Part shown: piece after piece, positions 27,064-34,659 of the stretch
How the letters are laid out: each line of letters starts with the position of its first letter
How positions within the stretch are numbered: the stretch's first letter is position 1
From: Arthrobacter agilis
Lineage (GTDB): Bacteria > Actinomycetota > Actinomycetes > Actinomycetales > Micrococcaceae
DNA length: 64,000 nt
NCBI RefSeq assembly: GCF_030816075.1
Contig: NZ_JAUSXO010000001.1
Coordinates: 3,720,001 to 3,784,000, forward strand
Direction of reading: 5' to 3'
Program-made: the position numbers and the translations under genes
Notes under the pieces: generated by a model
What the model was told of the DNA's origin: nothing
Seen by the model: only the letters and a program-made list of their open reading frames with translations
Databases searched by the model: none

Positions 27064-27111
27064 CTCGTTCTCCTTCGTCTCTCCGGCGGTGAGCGCGGAT
27101 TGCTCCACCGC

Positions 27112-27140
27112 CTGTTAGCACGTTTCGCTTGTGAAGTCAA
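27112..27140 (-). promoter_or_regulatory. Promoter for the small efflux / merR genes
   Basis: On the minus strand the -35 TTGACT (27140-27135) is followed by a 17-base spacer and TAACAG (27117-27112). It lies 48 bases upstream of the ATG at 27063. This is the best sigma-70-type match in the window. The remaining 27141-27375 holds no clear feature. Confidence 0.5.
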
Positions 27141-27375
27141 GAGCGTTGTGCCGGGCTGGATTATTCCATGTGATGACCATTGAAGAGGCTGTGCCGACAA
27201 CAGGGTCAAGGCCCCGGGATGAGGGATGCGCCACACCGCTCGCCAGGGGCCACCCGGCCTCCCCCTGGCTCACGACGGTCCGGTCACCCGCGTTGACCCT
27301 ATGGCGGGGACAGGGTGTTCGCTGGTGTGGGCGAGGCCCTTGCTGCCCCGACCCCTATCGATCGAAGGAACGCAG

Positions 27376-27783
27376 ATGACCGTGCACCTCAGCCATCCGG
27401 ACGGCCTGCTCGAGCAGACCGACTACGCACCCGTCGCCCTGGCCACCGGGACCCGCCTGCTCCTGCTCGCCGGGCAGGTGGCGGTGACATCCGCCGGGGC
27501 TCCGACATCGACGGATCTGGCGGGCCAGGTCCACTCCGCGCTGCGCAATGTCGCAACGGGTGTCAGGGGTGCAGGAGGTGATGTCGGGGACATCGCCCGG
27601 TTGACCTTCTACGTCGTCGACTGGACACCGGAGCGGGCCGATGACCTCTGGGCGGGTACGGCGCGGGCCCAGGAGTCCGAGGGTTTCGGCTCGCCGCTGC
27701 CGCCCATCACCGTCATCGGCGTCCAGTCGCTGTGGGCCCCCGCCCTCCTCGTCGAGATCGAAGCCACGGCCGTGCTGGACTGA
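27376..27783 (+). CDS. RidA/YjgF-family protein
   Basis: 135 residues, the usual trimeric YjgF length. It carries LLLAGQVAV, ALRNVATGVRGAGGDVGDIARLTFYVVDW and the C-terminal LLVEIEATAVLD. The arginine that RidA uses to bind 2-aminoacrylate is not evident before LVEIEA, so it is probably another Rid subfamily without true imine-deaminase activity. GAAGGAA precedes the ATG. It is convergent with the FNT channel gene. Confidence 0.85.
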   Translation: MTVHLSHPDGLLEQTDYAPVALATGTRLLLLAGQVAVTSAGAPTSTDLAGQVHSALRNVATGVRGAGGDVGDIARLTFYVVDWTPERADDLWAGTARAQESEGFGSPLPPITVIGVQSLWAPALLVEIEATAVLD

Positions 27784-27876
27784 TCGGACGCAGGCCTCGC
27801 AGCTCCATTTCCGCGGCCGCTGAGGACGACCCTTGCCGAGGCTGTCGGACGGCGAGGCGGAAGATCTACGGTTCAG

Positions 27877-28713
27877 CTAGCGGTCGTGGGGTGCTGCCGG
27901 GTCGGTGGGTGCTTCGTCCCTGCGCTTCTCGAGGAGCTCCTTGGTGCGCACGAGCCGGAGGAGGGTGACCAGCACCAGACCGCCCAGCATGTTGAAGAGC
28001 AGGGTATAGCCGAACCAGCCGAGCCACTGCCCGTAGCTGATATCGGCACCCGCGTGAATGGCCGCGAAGATGAGCAGCGAGTCGAGGATGGAGTGGAACA
28101 GCTGGAGCCCGGCCAGGAGGAACCCGCCGATGATGGTAGCGACGATCCGGGCGACATCGTTGCTGGTCCCTTGCTGCATGCGGCTCATGAGGGTGATGGT
28201 GCTTCCCCCGAGGACGGCGAGGGCCACGGCTTGCAGGGAGAAGGGTGCATCGACGTAGTGGTGTGCGCTCTCGCTGACGGTGTCGGTCCACTGCGGGAAG
28301 GCCTGCATGACGATCCAGACGAAGACCCACCCGCCGGCGAGATTGGCTACGAGGGTGCCAGCCCATAGTTTTCCGAGCTGTGCGATGCTTCCCTCCTTGG
28401 CGACGACGGCGGCGACGGGCATGAGGAAGTTCTCGGTGAAGAGCTCGCTGTGGGCCAGCAGGAGTGCCACGAGGCCGATGCTGAACGCGAGGCCGGCCAG
28501 CAGGTGATCGCCCGTCTCATGCATGACGGCCAGGTAGGCCATGATGCCGAGGCCGATCTCGAACCCTCCGAACACCCCGGTCACGAGGACGTTCCTCAGG
28601 GTGCGGTGGAGTCTTTCGGCTCCTTCTCCCACCGTCTTGTCGAAGGACTCCTTCAGCTCGTCCTCGACCGGGGCGTTCGATTCGCCCAGTTCCCGTCTGC
28701 GGTCCTCGCTCAT
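27877..28713 (-). CDS. Formate/nitrite-transporter (FNT) family channel
   Basis: 278 residues with about six membrane helices. FNT features include GFEIGLGIMAYLAV, HSELFTENFLMPVAAVVAK and the later LFHSILDSLLIFAAIHAG. FNT pentamers pass formate, nitrite, hydrosulfide or similar monovalent anions. The N-terminus is hydrophilic and acidic. The ATG at 28713 has AGGAAG five bases upstream; the longer frame to 28770 is unsupported. No formate or nitrite enzyme is adjacent, so the anion is unclear. Confidence 0.87.
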   Translation of the reverse strand: MSEDRRRELGESNAPVEDELKESFDKTVGEGAERLHRTLRNVLVTGVFGGFEIGLGIMAYLAVMHETGDHLLAGLAFSIGLVALLLAHSELFTENFLMPVAAVVAKEGSIAQLGKLWAGTLVANLAGGWVFVWIVMQAFPQWTDTVSESAHHYVDAPFSLQAVALAVLGGSTITLMSRMQQGTSNDVARIVATIIGGFLLAGLQLFHSILDSLLIFAAIHAGADISYGQWLGWFGYTLLFNMLGGLVLVTLLRLVRTKELLEKRRDEAPTDPAAPHDR

Positions 28714-28779
28714 GTGGGCTTCCTGTCTCCGGGTCGAAGGTGGGGGTGGTGAGGTTCTCCGGCCACCCATCCGATGTTC

Positions 28780-28805
28780 GGGTCACCTCAATGGGTCGGT
28801 GACCC
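28780..28805. promoter_or_regulatory. Inverted repeat upstream of the FNT gene
   Basis: GGGTCACC (28780-28787) and GGTGACCC (28798-28805) are exact inverted repeats with a 10-base centre, 67 bases before the FNT start. It may be an operator. In the rest of the 388-base gap up to 29101 I see no gene. Confidence 0.35.
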
Positions 28806-29101
28806 ACTCCATCTCAACACCACATCACCCGCAGTGCTCGACCAGGAAGCCGGGAGAGTGCAGCGTTGATGTTCACCCACCGGGGATGGTTCGCTAGTGG
28901 CCAGGTGATCCTGGGCCGGGTGTACTGGGTCATGAGGCCGGTGTACGTGCACTGACATCCGCTCCGGCCGGGAGCAGGCTGTGAGCCTCGCTCGCACGTG
29001 TTCGGCCCGGACCCGACCGGTCGTCGCCGAACCCTCATCGCCGGAGCACCCGGTCTCTCCTCCGGACCCATGGTTGGAACCCGCTCACCGAGGAGGACAC
29101 G

Positions 29102-29476
29102 ATGTCCGCAATCACTGTCAATGCCCTTGAGTCCAGGTCGTTCGACGATCCCGATGAGGAGCGCCGTCCGCCCAAGACCAAGGTCGACGTGGTCAGCCTC
29201 GGCAACACCACACTGGGCAGGTTCACCTTCGAGCCCGGCTGGCGATGGTCCGAGACCGTCAAGACGGTGGTGCACACCGAGAGCTGCCAGAACAACCACC
29301 TGGGGGTCTGCGCTGCCGGGACGCTCGAAGTGGAGATGGAAGACGGTACCCGCACCACCATCCATGCCGGCGACGCCTATTCGATCCCCGCCGGTCATGA
29401 CGCCTGGGTCCAGAACGATGAGACGTTCGTGGGGTACGAGGTCATGAGCGCGGCCGTCTACGCCAAGCCTGCCTGA
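29102..29476 (+). CDS. Cupin-domain protein
   Basis: 124 residues, a single beta-barrel cupin. GRFTFEPGWRWSE and the AGDAYSIPAGHDAWV block mark the two cupin motifs. The metal histidines are partly present: HTESCQNNH in motif 1 and only one in motif 2. Enzymatic activity is therefore doubtful. GAGGAGGAC precedes the ATG. It is followed by a strong hairpin shared with the tRNA-Ser gene. Confidence 0.82.
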   Translation: MSAITVNALESRSFDDPDEERRPPKTKVDVVSLGNTTLGRFTFEPGWRWSETVKTVVHTESCQNNHLGVCAAGTLEVEMEDGTRTTIHAGDAYSIPAGHDAWVQNDETFVGYEVMSAAVYAKPA

Positions 29477-29492
29477 TCTCTCCGGGCAAAGC

Positions 29493-29536
29493 GAAGGCCC
29501 CTCCCTCCCCAGGAATACGGGGAAGCAGGGGCCTTC
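29493..29536. terminator. Bidirectional terminator (cupin gene and tRNA-Ser CGA)
   Basis: GAAGGCCCCT (29493-29502) pairs with AGGGGCCTTC (29527-29536), and an inner TCCCC/GGGGA stem extends the hairpin. It ends the cupin gene on the plus strand and the tRNA on the minus strand. Confidence 0.75.
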
Positions 29537-29541
29537 TCAGG

Positions 29542-29631
29542 TGGCGGTGACGGTGGGATTTGAACCCACGTTGGCTTTTACACCAAACAACATTTCGAGT
29601 GTTGCACCTTCGGCCGCTCGGACACGTCACC
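29542..29631 (-). tRNA. tRNA-Ser(CGA)
   Basis: A class-II tRNA with a long variable arm. The acceptor stem GGTGACG pairs with CGTCACC. The anticodon stem CAACA encloses CTCGAAA, giving anticodon CGA for UCG. The TTCAAAT T-loop and an encoded CCA are present. Confidence 0.96.
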
Positions 29632-29687
29632 AACGCCTCTACGTTACCGGTTGCAACGCTCCAGACCCAAAACGGGCCGGTACGGAC

Positions 29688-30176
29688 CTACGGAAGCTCG
29701 ATGACCTCGTTCTTGCCGGAGTCCGGCTTGGTGCCCGTCACGAGACCCTTGACCATCTTCACGGCAGAGACGACGCGCGGCGCGTCCATCGACCAGTACT
29801 CGGCGGTGTCGGCGTCGACGTGGATGAGTGCGACGGCGGGGTCGTCGCGCCCGTTCTCGAACCATGCGGAGACCGAGGGGCCCCAGAGTTCGTCGATCTT
29901 CGCCTGGTCCTTCGTGAGCGTCGCGGTGCCGGCGATGGAGACATAGCCCTTGCCCGTACTCGCCGAGACGTTGACCTGCGGGTTCGCGCGGATCTCGTCG
30001 GCCTTGGGGGAGGGGTCCTCGGTGAAGAACCAGAGGTCGCCGTCGAAGTCCTTCGCCTGCAGGGCGAGAGGACGGCTCACGAGCTGCCCGTCGAGGCTCA
30101 CCGTGGTGAGGATCGCGATGTCGGCCTTGCCGAGGATGTCCTGTACTTCCTTCAAACCGTCCTGCTGATCTGCCAC
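29688..30176 (-). CDS. Pyridoxamine-5'-phosphate-oxidase-like flavin protein (general stress protein 26-like)
   Basis: 162 residues, PNPOx-like split-barrel fold. Features include ILTTVSLDGQLVSRPLALQ, LWFFTEDPSPKADEIRANPQVNVS and the GYVSIAGTATLTKDQAK stretch. Members bind FMN, F420 or haem and reduce varied substrates; the true PdxH active-site set is absent. The GTG at 30176 has AAGGAG immediately upstream. It lies between tRNA-Ser and tadA on the same strand. Confidence 0.87.
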   Translation of the reverse strand: MADQQDGLKEVQDILGKADIAILTTVSLDGQLVSRPLALQAKDFDGDLWFFTEDPSPKADEIRANPQVNVSASTGKGYVSIAGTATLTKDQAKIDELWGPSVSAWFENGRDDPAVALIHVDADTAEYWSMDAPRVVSAVKMVKGLVTGTKPDSGKNEVIELP

Positions 30177-30225
30177 GTCTACTCCTTCTCGAAGGGATGC
30201 TGCGTATTCATCAGCCTACGCAGTA

Positions 30226-30720
30226 TCAGAGAGCGCCGGAACCGGACCGGCGGGCGGCGAAGAAGTCCCTGAGCAGCGCCGCGCACTCGTCCTCCCGCAC
30301 GCCGGGGACGACGTCCGTCCAGTGGTTCAGCCGTCGTTCGCGCAGCACGTCGAACACCGAACCCGAGGCCCCTGCCTTCTCGTCCCAGGCGCCGAACACC
30401 ACGCGGGGGATGCGCGCCAGGACGGACGCCCCGGCACACATGGCGCAGGGCTCCAGCGTCACCACCAGGGTGCAGCCCTCGAGCCGCCAGGCGCCGAGCC
30501 GGGCCGCGGCGGCGCGGATGGCCTGCACCTCGGCGTGCGCCGTCGGGTCCCCGAGCTCCTCACGCTGGTTCCAGCCCATCCCCAGCACCTCACCGTCCGG
30601 GCCGATGACGACGGCGCCGATCGGCACGTCCGCGCTCACGCTCGTCAGCCGGGCGGCCTTCAGGGCCAGGCCCATCCACGCCCGGTGCTCGGGATCCACG
30701 GGCGGCAGGGCGGGGTTCAT
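30226..30720 (-). CDS. tadA: tRNA-specific adenosine deaminase TadA
   Basis: 164 residues. It converts adenosine 34 to inosine in tRNA-Arg(ACG); that tRNA is in this window at 36.2 kb. Zinc-binding motifs are HAEVQAI with the proton-shuttle Glu, and EPCAMCAGA. The ATG at 30720 is preferred over GTG 30726. On the minus strand TACCAT lies 7 bases upstream, giving a leaderless start. It is divergent from upp with 23 bases between the starts. Confidence 0.93.
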   Translation of the reverse strand: MNPALPPVDPEHRAWMGLALKAARLTSVSADVPIGAVVIGPDGEVLGMGWNQREELGDPTAHAEVQAIRAAAARLGAWRLEGCTLVVTLEPCAMCAGASVLARIPRVVFGAWDEKAGASGSVFDVLRERRLNHWTDVVPGVREDECAALLRDFFAARRSGSGAL

Positions 30721-30744
30721 GGGCACAATGGTACTTTTGACCCA
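30720..30744. promoter_or_regulatory. Compact divergent leaderless promoter region of tadA and upp
   Basis: Only 23 bases separate the two start codons. The plus-strand TACTTT (30732-30737) is 6 bases from the upp ATG. The minus-strand TACCAT (30733-30728) is 7 bases from the tadA ATG. The two -10 boxes overlap by two bases, so RNA polymerase cannot open both at once. Confidence 0.5.
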
Positions 30745-31379
30745 TGCGTGTACTGGTAGTCGACCACCCCCTGGTAGCCCACAAACTCACGGTTCTCCGG
30801 GACAAGGACACGTCGTCGCCGGTGTTCCGGCTCCTCACCGAGGAACTCGTGACCCTGCTGGCCTACGAGGCCACCCGCGACGTCCGCGTGGAGACCGTGT
30901 CCATCGAGACGCCCGTCACGGCCACCCAGGGCACCGGGCTCGTGAAGCCCACCCCGCTCGTGGTCCCCATCCTCCGCGCGGGCCTCGGGATGCTCGAGGG
31001 CATGACGCGCCTCGTACCGACCGCGGAGGTCGGCTTCCTCGGAATGGCCCGGAACGAGGAGACCCTCGAGGCCATCACCTACGCCGAGCGTCTGCCGGAC
31101 GACCTCACGGGCCGCCAGGTCTTCGTGCTCGACCCCATGCTCGCGACGGGAGGCACCCTCCGCGAGGCCATCAAGTTCCTGTTCGCCCGCGGCGCCGCCG
31201 ACATCACCTGCATCTGCCTGCTCGCCGCGCCCGAGGGCCTCGCCACGCTGCAGGAGGAGCTCGAGGGCCGCAACGTCACCATCGTGCTGGCCTCGATCGA
31301 CGAGAAGCTCAACGAGAAGTCGTACATCGTGCCGGGCCTCGGAGACGCGGGAGACCGCCTCTACGGCGTCGTCGGCTAG
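30744..31379 (+). CDS. upp: Uracil phosphoribosyltransferase
   Basis: 211 residues. It salvages uracil with PRPP to UMP. The PRPP loop is in [18 protein letters not shown] near residue 130. The uracil-binding block is near the end with [10 protein letters not shown]. Length and start [20 protein letters not shown] match actinobacterial Upp. It is probably leaderless (TACTTT 6 bases before the ATG). Confidence 0.97.
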   Translation: MRVLVVDHPLVAHKLTVLRDKDTSSPVFRLLTEELVTLLAYEATRDVRVETVSIETPVTATQGTGLVKPTPLVVPILRAGLGMLEGMTRLVPTAEVGFLGMARNEETLEAITYAERLPDDLTGRQVFVLDPMLATGGTLREAIKFLFARGAADITCICLLAAPEGLATLQEELEGRNVTIVLASIDEKLNEKSYIVPGLGDAGDRLYGVVG

Positions 31380-31457
31380 CGACGGCCGGCGCCGCGGACG
31401 GGTTCTCCCGCCTCCGGCGCATCCCGGGCAACACAACCTCCCGAACCGCGCAAGGGG

Positions 31458-31492
31458 TTGCGCCGGCGCGTGTGAACGACTGCAATGGTGCG
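31458..31492 (+). promoter_or_regulatory. Promoter of the APC permease (leaderless)
   Basis: TTGCGC (31458-31463), a 17-base spacer, then TGCAAT (31481-31486) and 6 bases to the ATG at 31493. Spacing is ideal for a leaderless transcript; the -10 lacks the usual TA. Confidence 0.45.
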
Positions 31493-32830
31493 ATGGCGAC
31501 CGATAGCGGCACGACCGAGGCGAGCACTCAGGGCGGATTGAAGCGGGCGATCGGTGCGCCGCTGCTGTTCGCGTTCATCGTCGGCGACACCCTCGGGGCG
31601 GGCATCTACACGCTCGTGGGCACCATGGCCGACGACGTCGGGGGCGTGATCTGGCTGCCGCTGCTCATCGCCCTGGTCCTGGCGCTGCTCACTGCGGGAA
31701 CGTACGCGGAGCTCATCACCAAGTACCCGCACGCCGGCGGTGCGGCCCGGTACATCGACAGGGCCTTCGGCATCCCGTACGTCTCGTTCCTCGTCGGCTT
31801 CCTCATGATGGCCTCGGGCATCACCACCGCGGCGGCCCTGGCGAACGCCTTCGCCGGTGACTACCTCGCCGCACTCATCGACGTCCCGGCCGCTCCGGCC
31901 GCCGTGGTCTTCATCATCCTGCTGACGCTGATCAATCTCCGTGGCGTCCGGGAATCCCTCACCGCGAACCTCGTGGCATCCATCATCGAGGTGAGCGGCC
32001 TCGTCCTCGTCATCGTCCTTGCCGCCATCGTCCTCGGCAGCGGCAACGGGCAGCCGGCCCGGCTGCTCGAGTTCGCCCCCGACGTGCCCCCGCTGGAGGG
32101 TGCCTTCGCGGCCTCCGTCATCGCCTTCTTCTCCTTCCTGGGCTTCGAGGCCGCCGCGAACATGGCCGAGGAGGTGCGCAACCCCTCGAAGGCGTATCCC
32201 CGGGCCCTCTTCGGTGCCATCGGCACGGCGGCGGTCGTCTACCTCCTGATCGCGATCGGCGCGGTCATCGTCCTCCCGCCGACCGAACTCGCCCAGTCGA
32301 CCGGACCCCTGCTGGACGTCGTGAACGCCAGCGGGGTGGCCATCCCTCCGTGGCTGTTCGGCCTGATCGCGCTGGTCGCGATCGCCAACGGCGCGCTGCT
32401 GTTCATGGTCATGGCCAGCCGCGTCGGCTACGGACTCGCGGAGGCCGACCTCCTGCCGCGCGCGTTCGCCCGGGTGCTGCCGAACCGGCGCACGCCGTGG
32501 GTCTCGATCGTCGTCGTCGCCGGGCTGACCATCGTGCTGACCCTCGTCGGGGACCTCGCCACTCTGGCGGAGACCACGGTGCTCCTCCTGCTGCTGGTGT
32601 TCCTCTCGGCCAATATCAGCGTGCTCGTCCTCAAGAAGGACAAGGTGGAGCACGCGCACTTCTCGGCCCCACGGATCGTGCCCATGCTCGCGATGATCGC
32701 GAGCATCGCGCTGCTGACCCAGCAGAGCGGGGTCGTCTGGCTGGCCTCCATCGTGTACATCGTGGTCGGGTCGGGGCTGTTCCTGGCAGCCCGCGCCGGG
32801 CGGAAGCGCGAGGGGCGCGTGTCGCAGTAG
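31493..32830 (+). CDS. APC-superfamily amino-acid permease
   Basis: 445 residues with about twelve membrane helices. The first helix has LLFAFIVGDTLGAGIYTLVGTMADDVGG, the substrate-binding glycine-rich break of APC transporters. GFEAAANMAEEVRNPSKAYPRAL is the conserved cytoplasmic-loop motif. It imports amino acids or polyamines with protons. The ATG at 31493 is preferred because a -10-like box is 6 bases upstream and no Shine-Dalgarno is seen; the open frame upstream is a shadow of tadA and upp. The substrate is not predictable. Confidence 0.88.
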   Translation: MATDSGTTEASTQGGLKRAIGAPLLFAFIVGDTLGAGIYTLVGTMADDVGGVIWLPLLIALVLALLTAGTYAELITKYPHAGGAARYIDRAFGIPYVSFLVGFLMMASGITTAAALANAFAGDYLAALIDVPAAPAAVVFIILLTLINLRGVRESLTANLVASIIEVSGLVLVIVLAAIVLGSGNGQPARLLEFAPDVPPLEGAFAASVIAFFSFLGFEAAANMAEEVRNPSKAYPRALFGAIGTAAVVYLLIAIGAVIVLPPTELAQSTGPLLDVVNASGVAIPPWLFGLIALVAIANGALLFMVMASRVGYGLAEADLLPRAFARVLPNRRTPWVSIVVVAGLTIVLTLVGDLATLAETTVLLLLLVFLSANISVLVLKKDKVEHAHFSAPRIVPMLAMIASIALLTQQSGVVWLASIVYIVVGSGLFLAARAGRKREGRVSQ

Positions 32831-32847
32831 CCGGCACGGGTGCCGGC
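32830..32847 (+). terminator. Hairpin terminator after the permease
   Basis: GCCGGCAC and GTGCCGGC form an 8-base inverted repeat starting at the last base of the stop codon. The loop is very short. Confidence 0.45.
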
Positions 32848-32897
32848 GTCACCGCCGGCCGCTGCCTCAGCCGTCTCGCATGGCGGACAAAGTTCCT

Positions 32898-32935
32898 TTG
32901 TTACTTGCGCGTAGGCGATTGTTACATGCAATAAT
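32898..32935 (+). promoter_or_regulatory. TTGTTAC direct repeats and AT-rich -10 region
   Basis: TTGTTAC occurs at 32898-32904 and again at 32919-32925, exactly 21 bases apart (two helix turns). It is followed by the only notably AT-rich block nearby, GCAATAATT. It lies about 230 bases upstream of the winged-helix regulator gene and looks like tandem binding of an OmpR-type protein near a promoter. The remaining part of the 326-base gap is empty of genes; a long 5' leader is implied. Confidence 0.45.
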
Positions 32936-33156
32936 TCCTTGCGTGAACACCCACTCACTCGCATCTGCAGCTGTGGCCTGCTGCCCCGAACGTCATGTCC
33001 GGGAACGGGCCGCGCTGTCGTCGAATGCACGCGTAGCGGTTACACCCAACCTCTTCCTACGCACCTAGAGCCCAACGGCGGGCATTCCTCTTCATCCCGA
33101 CCGGGCTCATCCCGCATTCGAGCCGCGATGACGGCACACTTCACGAGGTGGTTTTC

Positions 33157-33972
33157 ATGTCAGTAAATCCGGGCTACGTCCATATCTCACTCCGCTCCCC
33201 GCAGGGCGCGCAGACACGCCAGTCCTTCGCGCCGTCGTTCACCCAGCAGGGCCAGCAGGTGCCGCGCCAGCATTCGCGTCTCCAGGCGGTGCCCGGCGAC
33301 GTGCAGCACCTGAGCGCTCCCGTCCCCGTCGTCGCACCCAACGGGGTCCCCGGTCCGCAGGTCGTCACGGGGGACACGACAGCGCGCGGCTTCGTGCTCT
33401 ATGTCGCGCTGGACGAAGCCACGGCCGCGGCCGCCGGGACGACCTTCTCGAAACTCGCGCAGGACGTCCGTGCCTATGTGCGCTCGCTCGTGCCGACCGC
33501 GGAGAGCCATGCCGCCGTTGCGCTCGCACCGGCGGACGCCCCCGGATCCGATATCGACGTCGTCCGTGCCGCGCTCGGTGATCCCACGGTCGCCCGCCGT
33601 CCCCGCCCCGACGCCGCCCCGGCGGCCCCGCAGGCCCAGCCGGCGCGTCCGACGGGTGTGCTCATCGACCTCTCCCGGCGCGAGGTCCACCTCGACGGCG
33701 AGACGCTGAACCTCACCTTCAAGGAGTTCGAGCTCCTGAACTACCTCGTCGAGAACGCGACCCGCACCGTGGGCCGCGAGGAACTCCTCAGCGGGCTGTG
33801 GCGGAACGCGGACGAGGTGCCGAACGAGCGCACCATCGACGTCCACATCCGGCGGTTGCGCTCCAAGCTCGGTCGTCTGGCCAACACCGTGCGCACCGTG
33901 CGCGGACAGGGCTACCGCTTCTACGACCACCCCGAAGTGATCGTCTGGGCTGCTCCGGAGTACTCGATCTAG
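33157..33972 (+). CDS. Orphan winged-helix (OmpR/PhoB-type DNA-binding) regulator without receiver domain
   Basis: 271 residues. The C-terminal about 95 residues are a Trans_reg_C winged helix: LTFKEFELLNYLVENATRTVGREELL, ERTIDVHIRRLRSKLG and VRTVRGQGYRF. The N-terminal part is not a response-regulator receiver. It has a disordered glutamine-rich stretch, then a small domain (about 75-150), then an Ala/Pro linker. No kinase gene is adjacent. The ATG at 33157 has a CGAGGTGG site. It may bind the TTGTTAC repeats upstream and autoregulate; that is inference. Confidence 0.85.
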   Translation: MSVNPGYVHISLRSPQGAQTRQSFAPSFTQQGQQVPRQHSRLQAVPGDVQHLSAPVPVVAPNGVPGPQVVTGDTTARGFVLYVALDEATAAAAGTTFSKLAQDVRAYVRSLVPTAESHAAVALAPADAPGSDIDVVRAALGDPTVARRPRPDAAPAAPQAQPARPTGVLIDLSRREVHLDGETLNLTFKEFELLNYLVENATRTVGREELLSGLWRNADEVPNERTIDVHIRRLRSKLGRLANTVRTVRGQGYRFYDHPEVIVWAAPEYSI

Positions 33973-34010
33973 CGCCTCTGGCTGCTGCCCGGACGCCATA
34001 GACTGCGGGG

Positions 34011-34544
34011 ATGGCCCACCACCGGAAGACGCTCATGCTGCTGCGCCACGCGAAGGCCGAGTTCCAGGAGGGTGTCCCGGACCACGAGCGGTCGCTCAGC
34101 TCCAGGGGGCATGCCGACGCCCCGCTGGTGGGCCGGTGGATGGTGGAACACGACTCCGTGCCCGATTTCATCCTCGTCTCCTCGGCCCTCCGGACCCGGC
34201 AGACCTGCACCTGGGTGTGCAAGGAACTCGGGGACAAGGCGCCCACGCCCAAGCTCGAGGACGACCTGTACGCGGCACATCCCTCGGAGATGCTGGCGCT
34301 CATCAACCACGTGCCGCCGACCGTGACGAGCCTCCTCGTCATCGCGCACAATCCCGGCATCCAGGAACTCGCGATGCGCCTCGCGTCGGTGCGGTCGAGT
34401 GAGCACGCCGTCATGGATCTCGCCACCGACTACCCCACCGCCGGGCTCACGGTCCTGTCCTACGACGGCGAGTGGGCCGAGCTCGACGGGCGTGACGCAG
34501 AGGTCACCGACTTCGTGGTGCGCCGGGCGTCGACCCTGCGCTGA
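34011..34544 (+). CDS. SixA-like histidine phosphatase
   Basis: 177 residues of the phosphoglycerate-mutase-like branch-1 histidine phosphatases. The catalytic LLRHAKAE is at residues 10-17, and the second histidine in LLVIAHNPGIQE near 110. SixA dephosphorylates phosphohistidine on Hpt domains or PTS proteins. The start is supported by TAGACT exactly 6 bases upstream, again leaderless. It is 38 bases after the winged-helix regulator, but its own -10 suggests separate transcription. The target is unknown. Confidence 0.88.
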   Translation: MAHHRKTLMLLRHAKAEFQEGVPDHERSLSSRGHADAPLVGRWMVEHDSVPDFILVSSALRTRQTCTWVCKELGDKAPTPKLEDDLYAAHPSEMLALINHVPPTVTSLLVIAHNPGIQELAMRLASVRSSEHAVMDLATDYPTAGLTVLSYDGEWAELDGRDAEVTDFVVRRASTLR

Positions 34545-34659
34545 CCGCACCCGGGCGCGCCGATCGCCGGACGGGTGCGCCGTGCTCCGTCGTTCGGAGG
34601 TGCTGGGCGGGGCAATTCCGGATCGGCCCGCCTGACGTGCGTGTAGCCGTCCGCCGCCG

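Noticed and set aside
32898-32925. GlnR box at the GTTAC repeats
   Set aside because: Spacing of 21 instead of 22 bases and no good b-site; the GlnR pattern is not met.
34547-34578. Terminator between sixA and the flavoprotein gene
   Set aside because: Only a 7-base stem with an 18-base loop; too weak to list as a feature.
2783-34599. CCGTCGTTC motif shared by gaps near 2786, 25581 and 34588
   Set aside because: Nine bases in GC-rich spacers and inside different hairpins; chance is likely without a genome-wide count.
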